Of a DNA stretch of 64,000 nt, positions 46,191 through 58,519 are shown one piece after another. Origin of the DNA: Mytilus californianus (taxonomy: Eukaryota > Mollusca > Bivalvia > Mytilida > Mytilidae). Location: NCBI RefSeq assembly GCF_021869535.1, contig NW_026262734.1:74276339-74340338 (forward strand), read 5' to 3'. The translations under genes were made by a program, and so were the position numbers. The notes beneath the pieces are model-generated. The model did not search any database and was not told the DNA's origin. It worked only from the letters and a program-made list of their open reading frames with translations. The first letter of the stretch is position 1. Every line of letters starts with the position of its first letter.

Positions 46191-46912
46191 TGTGTTTAAA
46201 ACAAATAAACATAATTTGACATTAAACATAGATGGAAACAAAATGACTTGTGAAGAAAATGTTAAACCTATTGGAGTAACTATATATATATATATATATA
46301 TATTTCCGTTGTTCGACCTGCTAGTCAAATGCGTTTTGTTAAAATATACTTTTTCACTTTTTTGGTCTTTTGGAAAATGTTGTTTGTGCTGTATTTAGAC
46401 CACTCTACCAAGAAATTTGTTTTGCATGCACACGTATAAAAATTGCGGTTTTTATCCAACGCAATCATAGGTTTGAACGTTGTTTTCAATTTAGACTTGT
46501 ATAGATTAGGACTTAAACTTTTAACTGTCCTATACCGGTAATTCTGAAATATGTAAAAAGGCATCAATGCAATTAAATATTCTAAAATGAATGATAAATT
46601 ATTTAAACAGGCTAGGTAGATTAACAGCATACTATTACTATTCATTTAAACTATTTTCCAGTAATTTGGCAGTACTATTGCGAAACAATCTTTAAAGTGG
46701 AAAGATTATGATAGTTCCTGGGACTATTTTACTAATACATTATGTCCCAGGATATTTCATCCGAAAAACTGCTAGAAAAATCAAAATCGCCTTCTTTAAA
46801 AATGAGAAGAACGCCGAATTAAAACTATTGCAACAGAAACATTTAAATAGTTCATAAAGAAAAGTGCAAGTTATCTATATGATTTAATTTATATCAAAAT
46901 TCATAACTATAA

Positions 46913-46996
46913 GTTATTGTTACATTGGAGACTAATTACCGCAATGCAGGGTTGGGTAAGGAACCGATTTATTACGAATGTAACAATAATATTTGT
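46913..46996 (+). repeat. Older repeat interrupted by a TIR element (left part)
   Basis: TTATTGTTACATTGGAGACT, GGGTTGGGTAAGGAACC and ACGAATGTAACAATAATATT match, in inverse orientation, the segment at 55552-55690, which has no insertion. The right part of the interrupted copy resumes at about 48787 with GGTTACTTTGTG. Confidence 0.75.
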
Positions 46997-48792
46997 GGTT
47001 ACGGTGGTACTCGATAAAAGTGGTAACCCGAACCCGAACCGGTAATCTATTTTACATATATTATGCTCTTCGTTTTTTTTTCTACAAACATTTATGCATT
47101 TGATGTATAATTAAATTTTATCTCATGTATGCAAAGGTTTTTGTCCAAACAATGATAAATGTAAGGTTTATTAATTTCCACCTCGGTATAAGAGGTAACC
47201 CGAACCTAAAAGTTTTTCTTAAACCAAACCTTAATCTGCATAAGTGTTTAAATTCGTTTTTCCTGAATGTAATAATCTTTCATATTTTAATTAAAATTGT
47301 TGTTACAACTTTTCCAAAAACTTGTAATCGTGGAAATTCCAAAAAAAAATGGTCGCCCGAACCCGAAAGGGAGACATGCAACTCCATTTTGTATTTGTAT
47401 TTTGGGTCGATTATGACGCTACTGGTTAACTCGGTCTATACCAAATTCGGACCATAACTTCGGCATATCATTGATGATTGTGTTTTCTGAATTATGACTT
47501 TTGGTTTGATACGATATTTTCATTTTCGTTCGTTTTAATTTACCATTTTCTTTTTGGCCATTTTACGCCAATACTTAGTATAGCGGTTAGGACATCCCAG
47601 CTAATATAATCATAAGATAGCTTCGATGTGCTTGCTAAGACATGCCGTCAGTCGGATCTAACTTTATCCTAATCTCTGTCCTTAGGAATTCTTAGGACCG
47701 ATCTTAGGACAGTTTCGATATTATGTTGATAAAATGTCAAAAGTTATGTCCATAATTCTGCAATATACCATCTTCATTATATTTGACATTTATCATTCAG
47801 AATCAATTGCACGACGGCAATTTACTTATATTTTCCGTTCCGCAATAACTTACCAGTAATGATTTGGACTGTCAAAAATAATAGAAAAAAAAACACGATA
47901 CGGTGATGTGTTATGGAATTATGTTGGCTTTCTATGAAATTCTTTAAACTATTTTTATTATATTTTGATTTCCATTAATTCATAACCATAAACAATAAAC
48001 AATTCGGCGGACAAAGGAATGAATATTTATTTATTTATTTATTTTTTATTATTTACTTTTTTTTTTTTTATTTATTTAATAATTATTATTGTTATTATTT
48101 ATATTATTTATTTATTTATTTATTTATTTATATATTCGTTTGTTTGTTTATGAATTTAAAAGTTTAGTTGTTTTTCCTCTTTTTATTTATTATACTGTTT
48201 TTTTCCTGACAATAATCTTAAACATGTTAAAAGCATTGAAGTGGTTAAAATCTTTCCAGAGCCCGGGTTCATACCAAAGTCCATCCGGAATCCAGTATGG
48301 TTTTATTGCGTAATTCATTTACCTGTGTATCCTATATACTAGTTCAAAAACGTGTTGTCTCCCTTTCGGGTTCGGTTTCCCACTTATTCCTATAGAAATG
48401 AAATAAATGGTTGTGTTTTATACAGTTTGAAAAAAATATTTGTTTTTATGATATGAAAGATGATATTCATCACACGAAGTCAGAGTGTTCCTTCAAGAAA
48501 TCAGATAAAACAGAGAAAATAAAGAAAAATAGGTTCCCGAGTTCGGGTTACCACTTTTACCAAGGCGGAAATATAGAAAACTTATTTTTCAATCTTAAGT
48601 CAGTTAAGAACAAAGGCGTATTCATACATAACATAAAACTTTATATTGTACACCATATCCATTAATGTTTGTAACAAAAATCTCTAAAGAATGATAACAA
48701 AACATATTTAAAGATTTCCGGTTAGGCGAATTTCCGGCAAATTCCGGTTCGGGTTCGGGTTACCACTTTTACCGACCACCGTCTACGGTTAC
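46997..48792. mobile_element. 1.8-kb TIR element with GTAACCCGAACCCGAACC ends
   Basis: The left end carries AAAAGTGGTAACCCGAACCC and the right end its inverse GGGTTCGGGTTACCACTTTT; the inverted match spans about 45 bp. Extra internal copies of the same motif occur near 47190, 47355, 48360 and 48535, in mirrored order, so the subterminal regions are also inverted. GGTTAC flanks both sides, with the empty relative at 55552-55690. The interior is AT-rich with no transposase. Confidence 0.78.
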
Positions 48793-49140
48793 TTTGTGTA
48801 ATTTTACATTAATGCACTTCAATGTAAACAGTATGCTGTGACTAGTAATATGTATTAAAATAAAGCTTGAAAACTTTTATTTGAATTTTACAATATTACA
48901 TGCAATTTTTTAAAAATTTTTATTTACAATGGCAGTTTTGGTAATAGGTATCACTTCATCCATTGTTCAAAGTATAATGACAGTAATAAGGGTACACTTT
49001 TTTTCTTTACATAGAACCATCCCCTTGAACTATATTTTTCGCCTTTGGCACTGCTTTCAAACTGTAGTAATATCTTGAAGATCATTAAAACAATTAATAC
49101 TCAAAACTATTTAAACACTATTCCGGTTGAACATGTTGAA

Positions 49141-49155
49141 TAATAATAATAAAAA

Positions 49156-49235
<80 letters not shown>
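49141..49235. repeat. (ATT)n microsatellite
   Basis: About 28 ATT/TAA triplets; it explains the poly-isoleucine frame on the minus strand. Confidence 0.95.
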
Positions 49236-49236
<1 letters not shown>

Positions 49237-49324
49237 AGTATACAGATTTTAAGATTAATATAACTAAGAAGTGTGTAAAGTTTTAAGCAATAATCATAAA
49301 TTGTTTTTGAGATACAGCGCGACA

Positions 49325-49570
49325 TGTGAAAAAAAAACACACACCTGTTTTAGTTACTAAGTCCCGTAACTCAAAAATTTTTAATCTTATTTTCACCAAA
49401 AAGTATACAGATCGTCTGATCATCATAAGAAACAACTATGTTAAGTTTAATGAAATTTGGATAAGTCGTTCTCAAGTTACGGTGCGACATGTTTACGCCG
49501 GACAGACAGACGGACAGACGACATTTGTATACCATAATACGTCCCGTCAAAATTTTGACGGGCGTATAAA
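49325..49570 (-). mobile_element. Hairpin-tipped element with (GACA)n repeat
   Basis: Its tip is at the right: the near-perfect palindrome ATACG(T)CCCGTCAAAATTTT.. at 49537-49567, preceded by a GACAGACAGACGGACAGACG simple repeat (49499-49521). The order hairpin-microsatellite-body is the same as in the elements at 19897, 34212 and 34525, seen in reverse. Left boundary uncertain. Confidence 0.6.
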
Positions 49571-49701
49571 AAGTTCAACACTCTGCCGATAAATTGATAT
49601 ATAACATGATAACTACGTAATTAATTCATTCATAATAATGACAATTATATATAAGATGGGTCTGGCAACTCAAATCCATGACATAGTAACATGGCGTATG
49701 A

Positions 49702-52700
49702 TCAGTCACTTGAAAGAACTTTCTTTAACATTTCAATCAGCTTTTCACGCTTTCGAACTCTTGTATTTATTCCACCGTCCTTCAATTTCTGTTTTATTTC
49801 AATGTCGGTCATTTTGTGCAAGTCTGGAAAGTTCTGTTTATTGTGAATAGTGCTTGCCTTCTCCATTTCTTGTAGAATTTGCCTCCTTTTGCGAACCTGA
49901 ATCTCTTGTTTTTCATTTTCCCAAAACTGATCGTCTGTTTTGCGGTACTTTCTTTTGGATCTTCCGGAATTAACAGTTAATTCAAGACGCTTCTGCACTT
50001 TCATGGCATCAACAGCACAATCGTGGTGATTTGTCTTCAAATGGTACACCGCTTTTATGTTGTCATTTTTCTCCGTAGGTTGGCCACTGAATTTTCTTAG
50101 AGAACCAAATTGTGAAATGAAGAAAGGTACATGATATAATAAACAATGCATGTAAGGGGTTAAATTCAAACTCAAATATCCTTTTCGCTCCGTTAAACCC
50201 AGTTCGAGAAATGCTTCGATAAATGATTTACATTCAGAAAAGATTTGCTCGGCTGTCCTCCTTTCGACTTCATCGGAACATACAAATGTATATACTTTCC
50301 AAAACATCTTCCACAGTTTTACAGTATCATCGTGTGTATCATTGTGTACAACGAACATTAATTTATCTGGCAATTTTTGCGTCACCCTTTTCATATCGTT
50401 GCCAGTTAATGATGTCCACTCTAAATCGCCTCGGCCTTGACTCGACCACAAACTAAAAGTTACACCACAGTCCCGTATACTTTTAACAAGGGAATCTAGG
50501 TAACCCCCCTTCTCTCCTCTCAGTTTCGCTTCATCATCTTTTTCAATTACGTCGTCGATTAAATTTCTCATTAGAACGTCAAATATTCTCATGAAAAGGT
50601 GAAGCTCGTCTGGAATTATATGAACAGGTTCTATTATCATCAAAGGCAGATGTTTCACTCCGTATAATTGGGTTTTAATGTGCCCTTGTAAATTTCTTTT
50701 ATTTCAGATGTAGTTCTTACATTTTCGTTCAAATGGTAAAAGTTCCAGGGCTTAGACACGTCCCCTCTGTCCTGCTTATGTACTTTACACCAAGGACATG
50801 CGTATTGGCCGGTCGACGACCCAAGACCTAAGCAAATTTGAATAAATTTCATGTCGCCGCCAAAGAAAATTTCTAGCTTATATAATTTACTGTCAACCTG
50901 TATGTGTTTACATGAATACAGTTCATTTATCTCAGAAAAAACTGGGGAAAGGCATTCTTCAAGATTTTCATACTTTTCGGAAGTTCTAACGATGGCAAGT
51001 ACTACAAGTTCTTCAGCAGACAATTTTTCCGCTGACAAAATTGCAAACGAAATGACAATAAAGTTTGATATGCGTGTAACTTTTGTACCATCTCCCGAAA
51101 TTTTTATTTGTATTTTGTCTTGTTGATCAAATGCCCTGGTCTTGATGATATTGATCAGTTCGGACTTCAGACTAACATAAGCACCGGGAGTGTTACCGGG
51201 AGTGCGATGGATTGCAAACGTGTTATTTGTTTTTTCCCTAATGCTAACAATAGAGTGTAGCTTCGGTAGATCTCCTGTTTTCATAACTATTTCATGATAA
51301 GCGTTGTCACTTATTTTAAACTTGTCAAGAATAAATAAGATTTCGTTCATTCTTTCTATATCATCAGAAGGTACAGAATTGCCAAGTGGGACGCTTACTG
51401 GATCACCGTTGGAATTTAATAGTTTGACAGCCGTCGGGCGCAAACCGTAAGAATCTGCAAACCACAGTGCTTTTTCCATTTTACTTTTAAGTGTTCTGGT
51501 AATTCGGTACTTCTGAGTTCTTGACATAGCGTCAACGTTTTTACCTGTATGCACATAGGAGACTGGTTCCGCTGTTTGAACCCCTGAAAATAGTTAAAAC
51601 ATAAATGTATATGTAACAACAAAGTATATTTGACTCGTGTAAAACATAAAAATATTTTATATATGTTTGAAACATTTTCACTCTTTTGCCGCAGTGTACT
51701 ATAGACGACGATTTTCTGCGCGACTAAATAGTACATTGAGTAAAAGGCAATATTATACTTAAATTTAATACAACAATAATCTTCATGATTCACTTTTAAA
51801 TATGACATACACTTATCATTGAAATAGATTTTTTTTTGTAGATATATCCTTGTTTAATGTATATCGTCGTTTTTGCTTATTAATGTCTGTTATTTCATTT
51901 TGTAGAATAAAGTGGTAAAATAGGGACATAATTTAGTATAGTAAATCTCGAGCGCAGCAACTTTAAAATCCAGAAGCTTTGTGTACAAGTTGAAATTTAC
52001 CTAAACAATCAAGCAATGCTTCTTTATCTTTGGTTACATCAGCTAGAGCAGTCATATTCTCAGACAATTCTTTTTCAACTTCTGCAAACTTTTTATTTGT
52101 TTCAATTAATTCTTTCAGCAGTAAGCGATATTTTTCTGTCAACTTTACATTGTCTTTTTCAAACTTGGATACATCTGCATATAGTTTTGATGCGATTTCA
52201 ATTTCGGTATCGTAAACGGCTAGCTTTTTCAATTTCTCGTCCAGTTTTTCTTTTTGACGACCTCCAACTTGTCTTTTGTATATTGATGATACTTCACTAC
52301 AGATTCGTCGCAGTCTTTCATCAAGTCGATCGCACGGTTTCAGATATACTGGTTTTAACTGGGAGTTTAATATACAAATGTAGCTAAGTTCTGGAAAATC
52401 ACACTTTGCTTTGTGAAGTTCACGCACAAAGGAATACTTAATGTCAATTGTAAGAGAAATTTTATCTTCGGATTGGAAATCTCTTTTTAAAACGGAAATT
52501 GCGATCCTAGGCTTATAGTGCTTAGGAATTTAAATTTCTGGTATGGTGATAAGTGTTTTGACATGTTCACTTTTTTTATCAAGAAACTTTAAAGCTGCTA
52601 AAGTATATACAATAAATAGTTTACAAAACACAAATAAACACACGGTTGAACAATTGGCTTACAAAAAGTTACAAGTTGCAGAAGTTACACATAATGTTTC

Positions 52701-54458
52701 AATTGGCTTGGTTTCCAATACGACTTTGTCGTCAATTTTAACGTATATCTTTCTCATACGCAGTTTTGGTGTGAGCAAAATTGGGAATTTGATTTTCTGA
52801 CCAGTTCCGTTTTGAGCAATCTTATAGTACCAACTGTTACTTAAAGGAAGTCTTGAAAAATCTTGTGTAGAGTTCAGTAATACAGCTTTGTCGCTATGAA
52901 AGCAATATCTAAAAATGTCAAGATCAAATTTGACCACGGATCTGTTATTTCTGTTGCCTCGTCTTAGTCGATCATGAATAGCGTCCTCGAGCGCGTTTGC
53001 TGCTGACAGTAAGCGCTGGTGTTCGATTTTCTTTGGAAAATATTCAGACAGAGAATCTTGATCGATGTGCGATTGTGGTTCCCAGGTTGTCTCAGTATAT
53101 GGATAACCTTCCCATTTTACTAGATATAAATTGCCCTGAAAAGAACATATTAAAGTCCGTATAATAATTGTAAATGATTATAGTTCTTAATGTAGTTTAT
53201 ATAATCCCGGCGAGGGAAGAACAAAAAATTTGCGAAAGCAAATTTACAGATCTAACATTGTTGGGCTGATGTTTAGACGAGTTGTATATATATATATAAA
53301 TATATATATGTGAGGGTCTGAATGGGGGTTTACAGAATAGAGATTAATTGACAAAAAGTGCAGAATAAAGGGGGAAAAATATAAAGAATAGAGAATAATG
53401 TAGTGCTGAAATATAAAGAACTGAGAATAAGGGTCAAAGTAAAGAATAGAGAAAAATAGTCTAAAATGCCAAGTTTAAGAATAAAGAAATGAAGGACCCC
53501 GAATCCAAACCCTCACACATATATATATATATACTTTTACTGCTATATAGAGCAGTAAAAGTACACTATTCATAGAATGTTCTTAGTGTCGATTAAGCGG
53601 TAGGGCCAATTTCCCCCCGCATTTATTTCAAACAAGCTAGACCAAAATTTCTTTCAAAAGTCTTACTAATCTAACTCAAATTCACAATAGGTTTGATTGA
53701 AGTCAATGGAGTTTTTTTTTACTGAATATATCCCTATTCGATAAGACAGCATCCCCCTTTTTATTTGAGAACAGTAAAATAATGATGATTGTGTTTGCTA
53801 AAGAACTCCGGCGAGATCATATATTAATCCGTTACATTGCTAATCGATTTCTGTTGAGATTGTGTCAGAGATAATTTACACTTGACTAGAAAAGTCACAT
53901 TAAGATTAATCTTATATACAATTAGTTAGATTACTTGCTATTAGCCTTTCAAATATATATTAATATATACATTGACATCTCTGGTATAGTAAGTTTTTTT
54001 TTTTTTTTTTTTTTAAGTATTTCAAAATATTAACCTGCTTAAAAACAACAATGCAACAGTAGTCTGCATTTGCATGTCGGGTCGGTAAAGATATTACAAT
54101 ATTGAATGAAATAAAACTTTGGTAACATAACATCGCCAATTTAAAAATTGAAATAAAAAAATCCAAGTTTTATAACCACCAAGAGTTTTCATCCCGTATA
54201 AGAATTAATTTTCAAAATCGTCAGCATACTAAAGCGGCTGTTTCAAGTTTGAAATTTAGATAATATATACATAATTTTTTAATTTATTACCTCTTTGGGT
54301 GTAAATTTCTTCACAATAAGTCTCTCAACTTTGAAAGTTTCCTCTAAAACGACCCTGGATGCTGCTGGTTCTTTCTTCAAACGAGGCAATGAGTCTCCAA
54401 AGCACAACTTTTTCCAATCTTTGTGAATACGACTTCGCAAATTATGTCCACTCGTCAT
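49702..54458 (-). CDS. Chromodomain - coiled coil - DDE-like - SAP protein, 4 exons, one frameshift
   Basis: Minus-strand exons: 54458-54291, 53135-52663, 52506-52001 and 51583-49702, about 1009 residues. Introns are GT-AG and phases agree (0, 2, 1), including donor TTT|GTAAGC hiding a TAA and acceptor CCTAG|G. Residues about 41-80 are a chromodomain split by intron 1 (FKVERLIVKKF | YLVKWEGYPYTETTWEP). Exon 3 encodes a Lys/Glu/Leu coiled coil (about 280-380). The large exon has ISGDGTK (D547), FGGDMKF (D616), CPWCK (C635, C638), IIPDELHLF (D708) and PTEKNDN (E887), candidate catalytic and zinc residues of a DDE-type transposase. Residues 973-1006 are a SAP DNA-binding motif. One base is missing near 50660-50672 (frame switch at LKP|QLYGV). 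The core resembles an unclassified DDE-like family known to me from other invertebrates. No TIRs were seen around it, so it may be a captured transposase gene or an old copy. Confidence 0.72.
53309..53518. mobile_element. MITE in intron 1 of the chromodomain gene
   Basis: Inverted ends GTGAGGGTCTGAATGGGG and CCCCGAATCCAAACCCTCAC. The inside is a run of AAAGAATAGAGAATAA-type repeats. Both sides carry (TA)n. Confidence 0.75.
53532..53563. repeat. Hairpin, 13-bp perfect arms, in intron 1
   Basis: TACTTTTACTGCT, 6 nt, AGCAGTAAAAGTA, directly right of the intronic MITE. Confidence 0.85.
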
Positions 54459-55550
54459 TGCGATGTTAGACTGAATTCTTATTGATTATGAATTGTATTT
54501 TAATTCGTTTTTTTCTATTAGATAACAGGAAATAACTTATGACAACTAAAATGTATACCATATGCCAGTATTTGATCAAGGACAGTCGTGTTTGTTGTCA
54601 TCCGTGTCGTGTAAATCGTAAAAGTAGCTATGCAGGATGTAGGTAGCAGTGATCACAGTTGGATATTTCCTACTTTTAAGTTATTCAAATTTTATTAATA
54701 TGACATTTTATGGTACAATGTTTGGTGAAATGGCATTCTCGCATCCCTTCAAACTAAACCATGCTTAGTATTTGTGTATAACTCTATATTATATTGTGTT
54801 CTTCTCACTGTAGAGTTTTTGTTATTTTCTTTTAATTAAAGACTTTTTAAAAAATTTTAAATTGTAAAAATAGATATTAACATCCTTGGAAAAAATAAAC
54901 AGAGATTATAGTTTAAAAGCAGCTGATATTTCATATTCATATGCACCAATAACTATCGGTTTGCATCAGCCTTTTATGTCGTTTACTTGTTGTAAACAAA
55001 TTTCAGTCAACTTGTCGAAAACTGTTGTTTTCAACTAAAAAATGACCGGACTAAATTAAAATTATTTTTTGTGAAAAAAATATATGTCAAATATTTGAAG
55101 TCTGAACTTGCATGTGATATCACGGCAGAAAAAATATTCCTTTAAGAAATTGCTTTAAAAAAATAATAAAATCCAGCAAAAATGAATCAAACAAAAATAA
55201 CTAATGGGTTCTGTATACGTGTCAGGACTAATCTTTATTATACAAATGACCGGCTAAAAAATCAGATAATTTCGATTTGAAAAATATCAATTCAAAGATC
55301 CTGCTTTGAGTTTTCCAAATATATCACGGCAAAAAGTTAAACTTCAATGCAAATGGATAAAATCTCAATTCTTAAAATTTTGTTCTATATATTTCTTTAT
55401 AACGATAATTACTAAATAACTGTGATAACTGGCGCATGCGCAGTAATGGATGAAACAAATTCTGTCATATGTACTATTATTATCAAGTACATATCGAAGA
55501 ATTAAGCAACAGAACTGTAGAAGTTATTAAAGTTTAATAAATCTAACGTA
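54459..55550. other. Upstream region of the chromodomain gene, AT-rich
   Basis: Expected to hold the promoter of the minus-strand gene. No clear TATA or GC-rich promoter was recognised. Two loosely similar blocks with ATATCACGGCA-AAAA recur (55120; 55323). Confidence 0.45.
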
Positions 55551-55551
55551 A

Positions 55552-55690
55552 CAATAACACAACGTAACCGTAAACACGAATATTATTGTTACATTCGTAA
55601 TTAATAAAATCAGTTCCTTACCCAACCCTACATTCCGGCAATTAGCCTCCAATGTAACAATAACTTTATTTGCGTGAACCCCTAAGGGTT
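55552..55690 (-). repeat. Uninterrupted copy of the repeat at 46913
   Basis: On the minus strand: TTATTGTTACATTGGAGGCT, GGGTTGGGTAAGGAACTG, ACGAATGTAACAATAATATT, TTTACGGTTACGTTGTG. This shows the site before insertion of the 1.8-kb TIR element seen at 46997-48792. Confidence 0.75.
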
Positions 55691-55720
55691 CATTTGCGTG
55701 AACCCCTAAGGGTTCACGCA
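55668..55720. repeat. Tandem duplication of a palindromic 23-mer
   Basis: TTGCGTGAACCCCTAAGGGT(TCA) occurs twice in direct tandem (about 55670 and 55693). Each copy contains the TGAACCCCTAAGGGTTCA inverted repeat. Confidence 0.85.
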
Positions 55721-57740
55721 TATTAATTAGTTAGAAATATAGTCTATGGAGGAATATTCGGAACCCTAATTATTGTTCATTCGGAACATTTATATTTCTT
55801 ATCTGTATTAGCTTCCTGCAATTAAGAGCACCTCCATACGGATCATTTAAGATATCTAAAACTTGGCAATAAAGAACTTTATACACAGATCGCTTAACCT
55901 CGCTTATCAATATGCCATATGGTAATAGAAGATATAGTTGATAATCTATACAGAAAAAAAATAGAAATAGATTTCCATACGTATAATTCTTAAAGAATAC
56001 TAATGATTCAAAACATGGACACATGTACCTCAGTCTTTCAAAAATTCAATAAATTAATCTAGAAATAATTAATGAGGCATTGAGTAATGGTCAACTAGTA
56101 GGAGAAATTAATTAATGTTCCTTACAACTGATCATCAATAAGTGTAACTCTACCACGAGACGCATTGAGAGATTAAATGATCTAATTTAAAACCATTTTT
56201 GTAGAGGCATAACTTTTAAGTTAAAGATACAAAAGATTTCATTAATAAAACACACGAGGTAAAAAGGGAATGCATTCTTATTGCCTATGATGAAACGTAA
56301 ATGTAAACAAATATGATCATTGATAATTTAAAAGAAACAGTTATCAATGCAGAAGAATTAATTGACACAAAAGAATATCCTTTAAAGATTCTCAACAAAA
56401 AAGATTAAACTGCATTTGTTTAATTAATTCTAAGAAACAATAAATTTGAGTTTAATGGAAATTAAGTTATACAAACAAGTTATAGGAGCGCCCCCTCCAT
56501 AGGTGGTATATTTTCACCATCATGCACATATCTGCATCTGTCTGTCCTATTAATAAATGTCTGAGATAAGTCCAAATGGAAAGAAAACATCAAATTACAC
56601 TGTCAATATAGAGATGACGGTTTTATGGTCTTCACATGCAAAATAGAGCAAGTAGAAGATTTCTTTAACATAGCGAACACAATTTCCCCTATACTTAAGT
56701 TCACATATGAGGTAGTAGTTGGGAGACTTTTGAAAAGGGACCCATGCTTAAAAAGTTAACTTTAAGCAAAAAATCCCAAAGCACTGTTAAATTTCTGAAT
56801 TATAGGCAACAAACATAAGTTAGCAAAAAACAGTGTAAAGTTTTGAGATTTATTACGTATGTTGATTTAAGGAACCGCATTTCATAATAATCGAATTATC
56901 CTGCGACTGATATGATTATATAATATTTGGTAAACTATGCTTGCCAATGAGAGAACTTTTCAATAAACATGGCGTTGAATGTTGAGTCTTAGCAAAGCGA
57001 GCTAAATGACATCAAATTGACCAGTGTTGTACAAGATATAAATCAATGGCAATATCTTTATACAAAAAAAAACCCCGAAAAACAGACACGATAATAAGCA
57101 AACAAAAAACAGGCTCAGGATTTAGACAGGTATATTAAGTATACATGTATAAGCAGCAAAATGAATGTATTAGCTGGATCCAAACCCATTTCTAAGGTGG
57201 AACGGGATTTTACGGCACAAATTGAAATGGTAAGCAAGTAGATTTTGTCTTATTTGGTAGGAATAAAACTTTCACATTTTATGAAACAAAATATCGTACT
57301 TGCTCTGAAATATGTATTTTAAAAAGAAAAACATATAAAATTACTGAGGGATTCTAGTTGAAATATTACCTCTACCAATAAACATCCATTGGTAGTAGTT
57401 TGACCTTTCACACTGGTAAAAATGAAAGCTAATATCATCCAGAAATGAACTATTGAAATCAAAACATTCCTTATCTCCCTACTTTATATTTAACACCACC
57501 ACTGAACCCCCGGCACTCTCAACATGCCATAATTGTCCTGATTTACAATAAAACACACATGGTAATGAAAATACTGAGATATAATTTAAAATTCAGTTGA
57601 AATAATATTAATAATATAATTAGCATAAAAAAAGTTCTAAGGTTCACGTATTGACTTTTTTTTTTAAAAAAGCAAACTTGTTATTATTGTTACATAGATT
57701 CAATGTAACCGTAGCCAGTGCCTAGTTTAACTTGAATCAC
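55721..57740. other. AT-rich intergenic DNA, no gene seen
   Basis: No protein motif was found on either strand. TTGTTACATAGATTCAATGT at about 57683 echoes the TTGTTACATTGGA repeat edge at 46917. Confidence 0.5.
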
Positions 57741-57744
57741 AGGA

Positions 57745-57880
57745 AACAGAAGTACTCCAGAGAGTCAGAACGACCAGAAATGGTTTGAAATTGTTTCGCT
57801 ATAATGCTGCACAAATCTGGAATGAGTTGCCTAGCCATTGTACGGTCGCATAAACTTTCAAAGAGGGGCGTAGGGTATCT
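57745..57880 (+). pseudogene. LINE ORF2 3'-end fragment
   Basis: Reads RTTRNGLKLFRYNAAQIWNE, then LPSHC, and after one stop TFKEGRR. The pattern R(T)T-GL-SFRYxAAxLWNxLP...FK is the usual C-terminus of CR1/Jockey-type LINE polymerases in animals. About 45 codons remain. Confidence 0.7.
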
Positions 57881-58133
57881 GCACGGAAGAACGCGAAATA
57901 AAATTGCCATCTCACGATGAACGAACAATTAAAACTTTCTTGCACGTTGATCTTTTTACCGATTTCACGAAACACGGTGAATAACGAACCTTTTTCACAG
58001 CTGCACGTGAAATAAAAATGGCAAAACACGTTGCACGAAAATAACCCATTACCACCCTCTTCTAACTTTAAATGACCATCCAAAACAAAATAATAAGTCC
58101 CGTTTCTTTCCCCTTACCCTTAAGACTCAAGGT

Positions 58134-58250
58134 ATGTCTTCATCATTGAAGAAAATTCGTATTGGTATCGTAGGATATGGTCATTTGGGTAAAACTATCA
58201 CTAAAATATTTCACCTATGTAACCATGTGGCCACTTACGTTTGTTCATAA
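58134..58250 (+). CDS. Possible first coding exon of an aspartate-dehydrogenase-like gene
   Basis: ATG opens a 38-codon frame beginning MSSSLKKIRIGIVGYGHLGK, a beta strand followed by the GxGxLG nucleotide-binding turn of a Rossmann fold, very like the N-terminus of animal L-aspartate dehydrogenases. A GT donor directly after CATTTGG (58189-58190, GTAAAAC) could end the exon after 55 nt; otherwise the frame stops at 58248-58250. No following exon was recognised up to the window end, and repeats fill most of what follows. It may be a real exon with a distant partner, or an isolated pseudo-exon. Confidence 0.4.
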   Translation: MSSSLKKIRIGIVGYGHLGKTITKIFHLCNHVATYVCS

Positions 58251-58416
58251 TCATAATATGAGGCAGGTGTTACTTGAGAAGGGGAACGTAGTCAGCAAAC
58301 CTTTGGAATACGTTACCAACGGTTACGGTATCCGTTTACAACATTGAGACTTGACTACAGGTCAGATATATAGCCTGTTAATCGTCTACCTGCATTTAAA
58401 AAAAACTTATATCCAC

Positions 58417-58451
58417 GGGGGGACGGGGGGGGGGGGGGGGGGGGGGGGGGG
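58417..58451 (+). repeat. Long G run
   Basis: GGGGGGAC followed by more than 25 uninterrupted G. A prime site for assembly length error. Confidence 0.9.
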
Positions 58452-58519
58452 TCTCTACATGGGATTTTGGGTACAGTTGTGCAGCTGGGATTTAAAAAAC
58501 ACCCCCATTCATATATTGA

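Noticed and set aside
49107..49340. Poly-isoleucine membrane protein
   Set aside because: Translation of the (ATT)n microsatellite.
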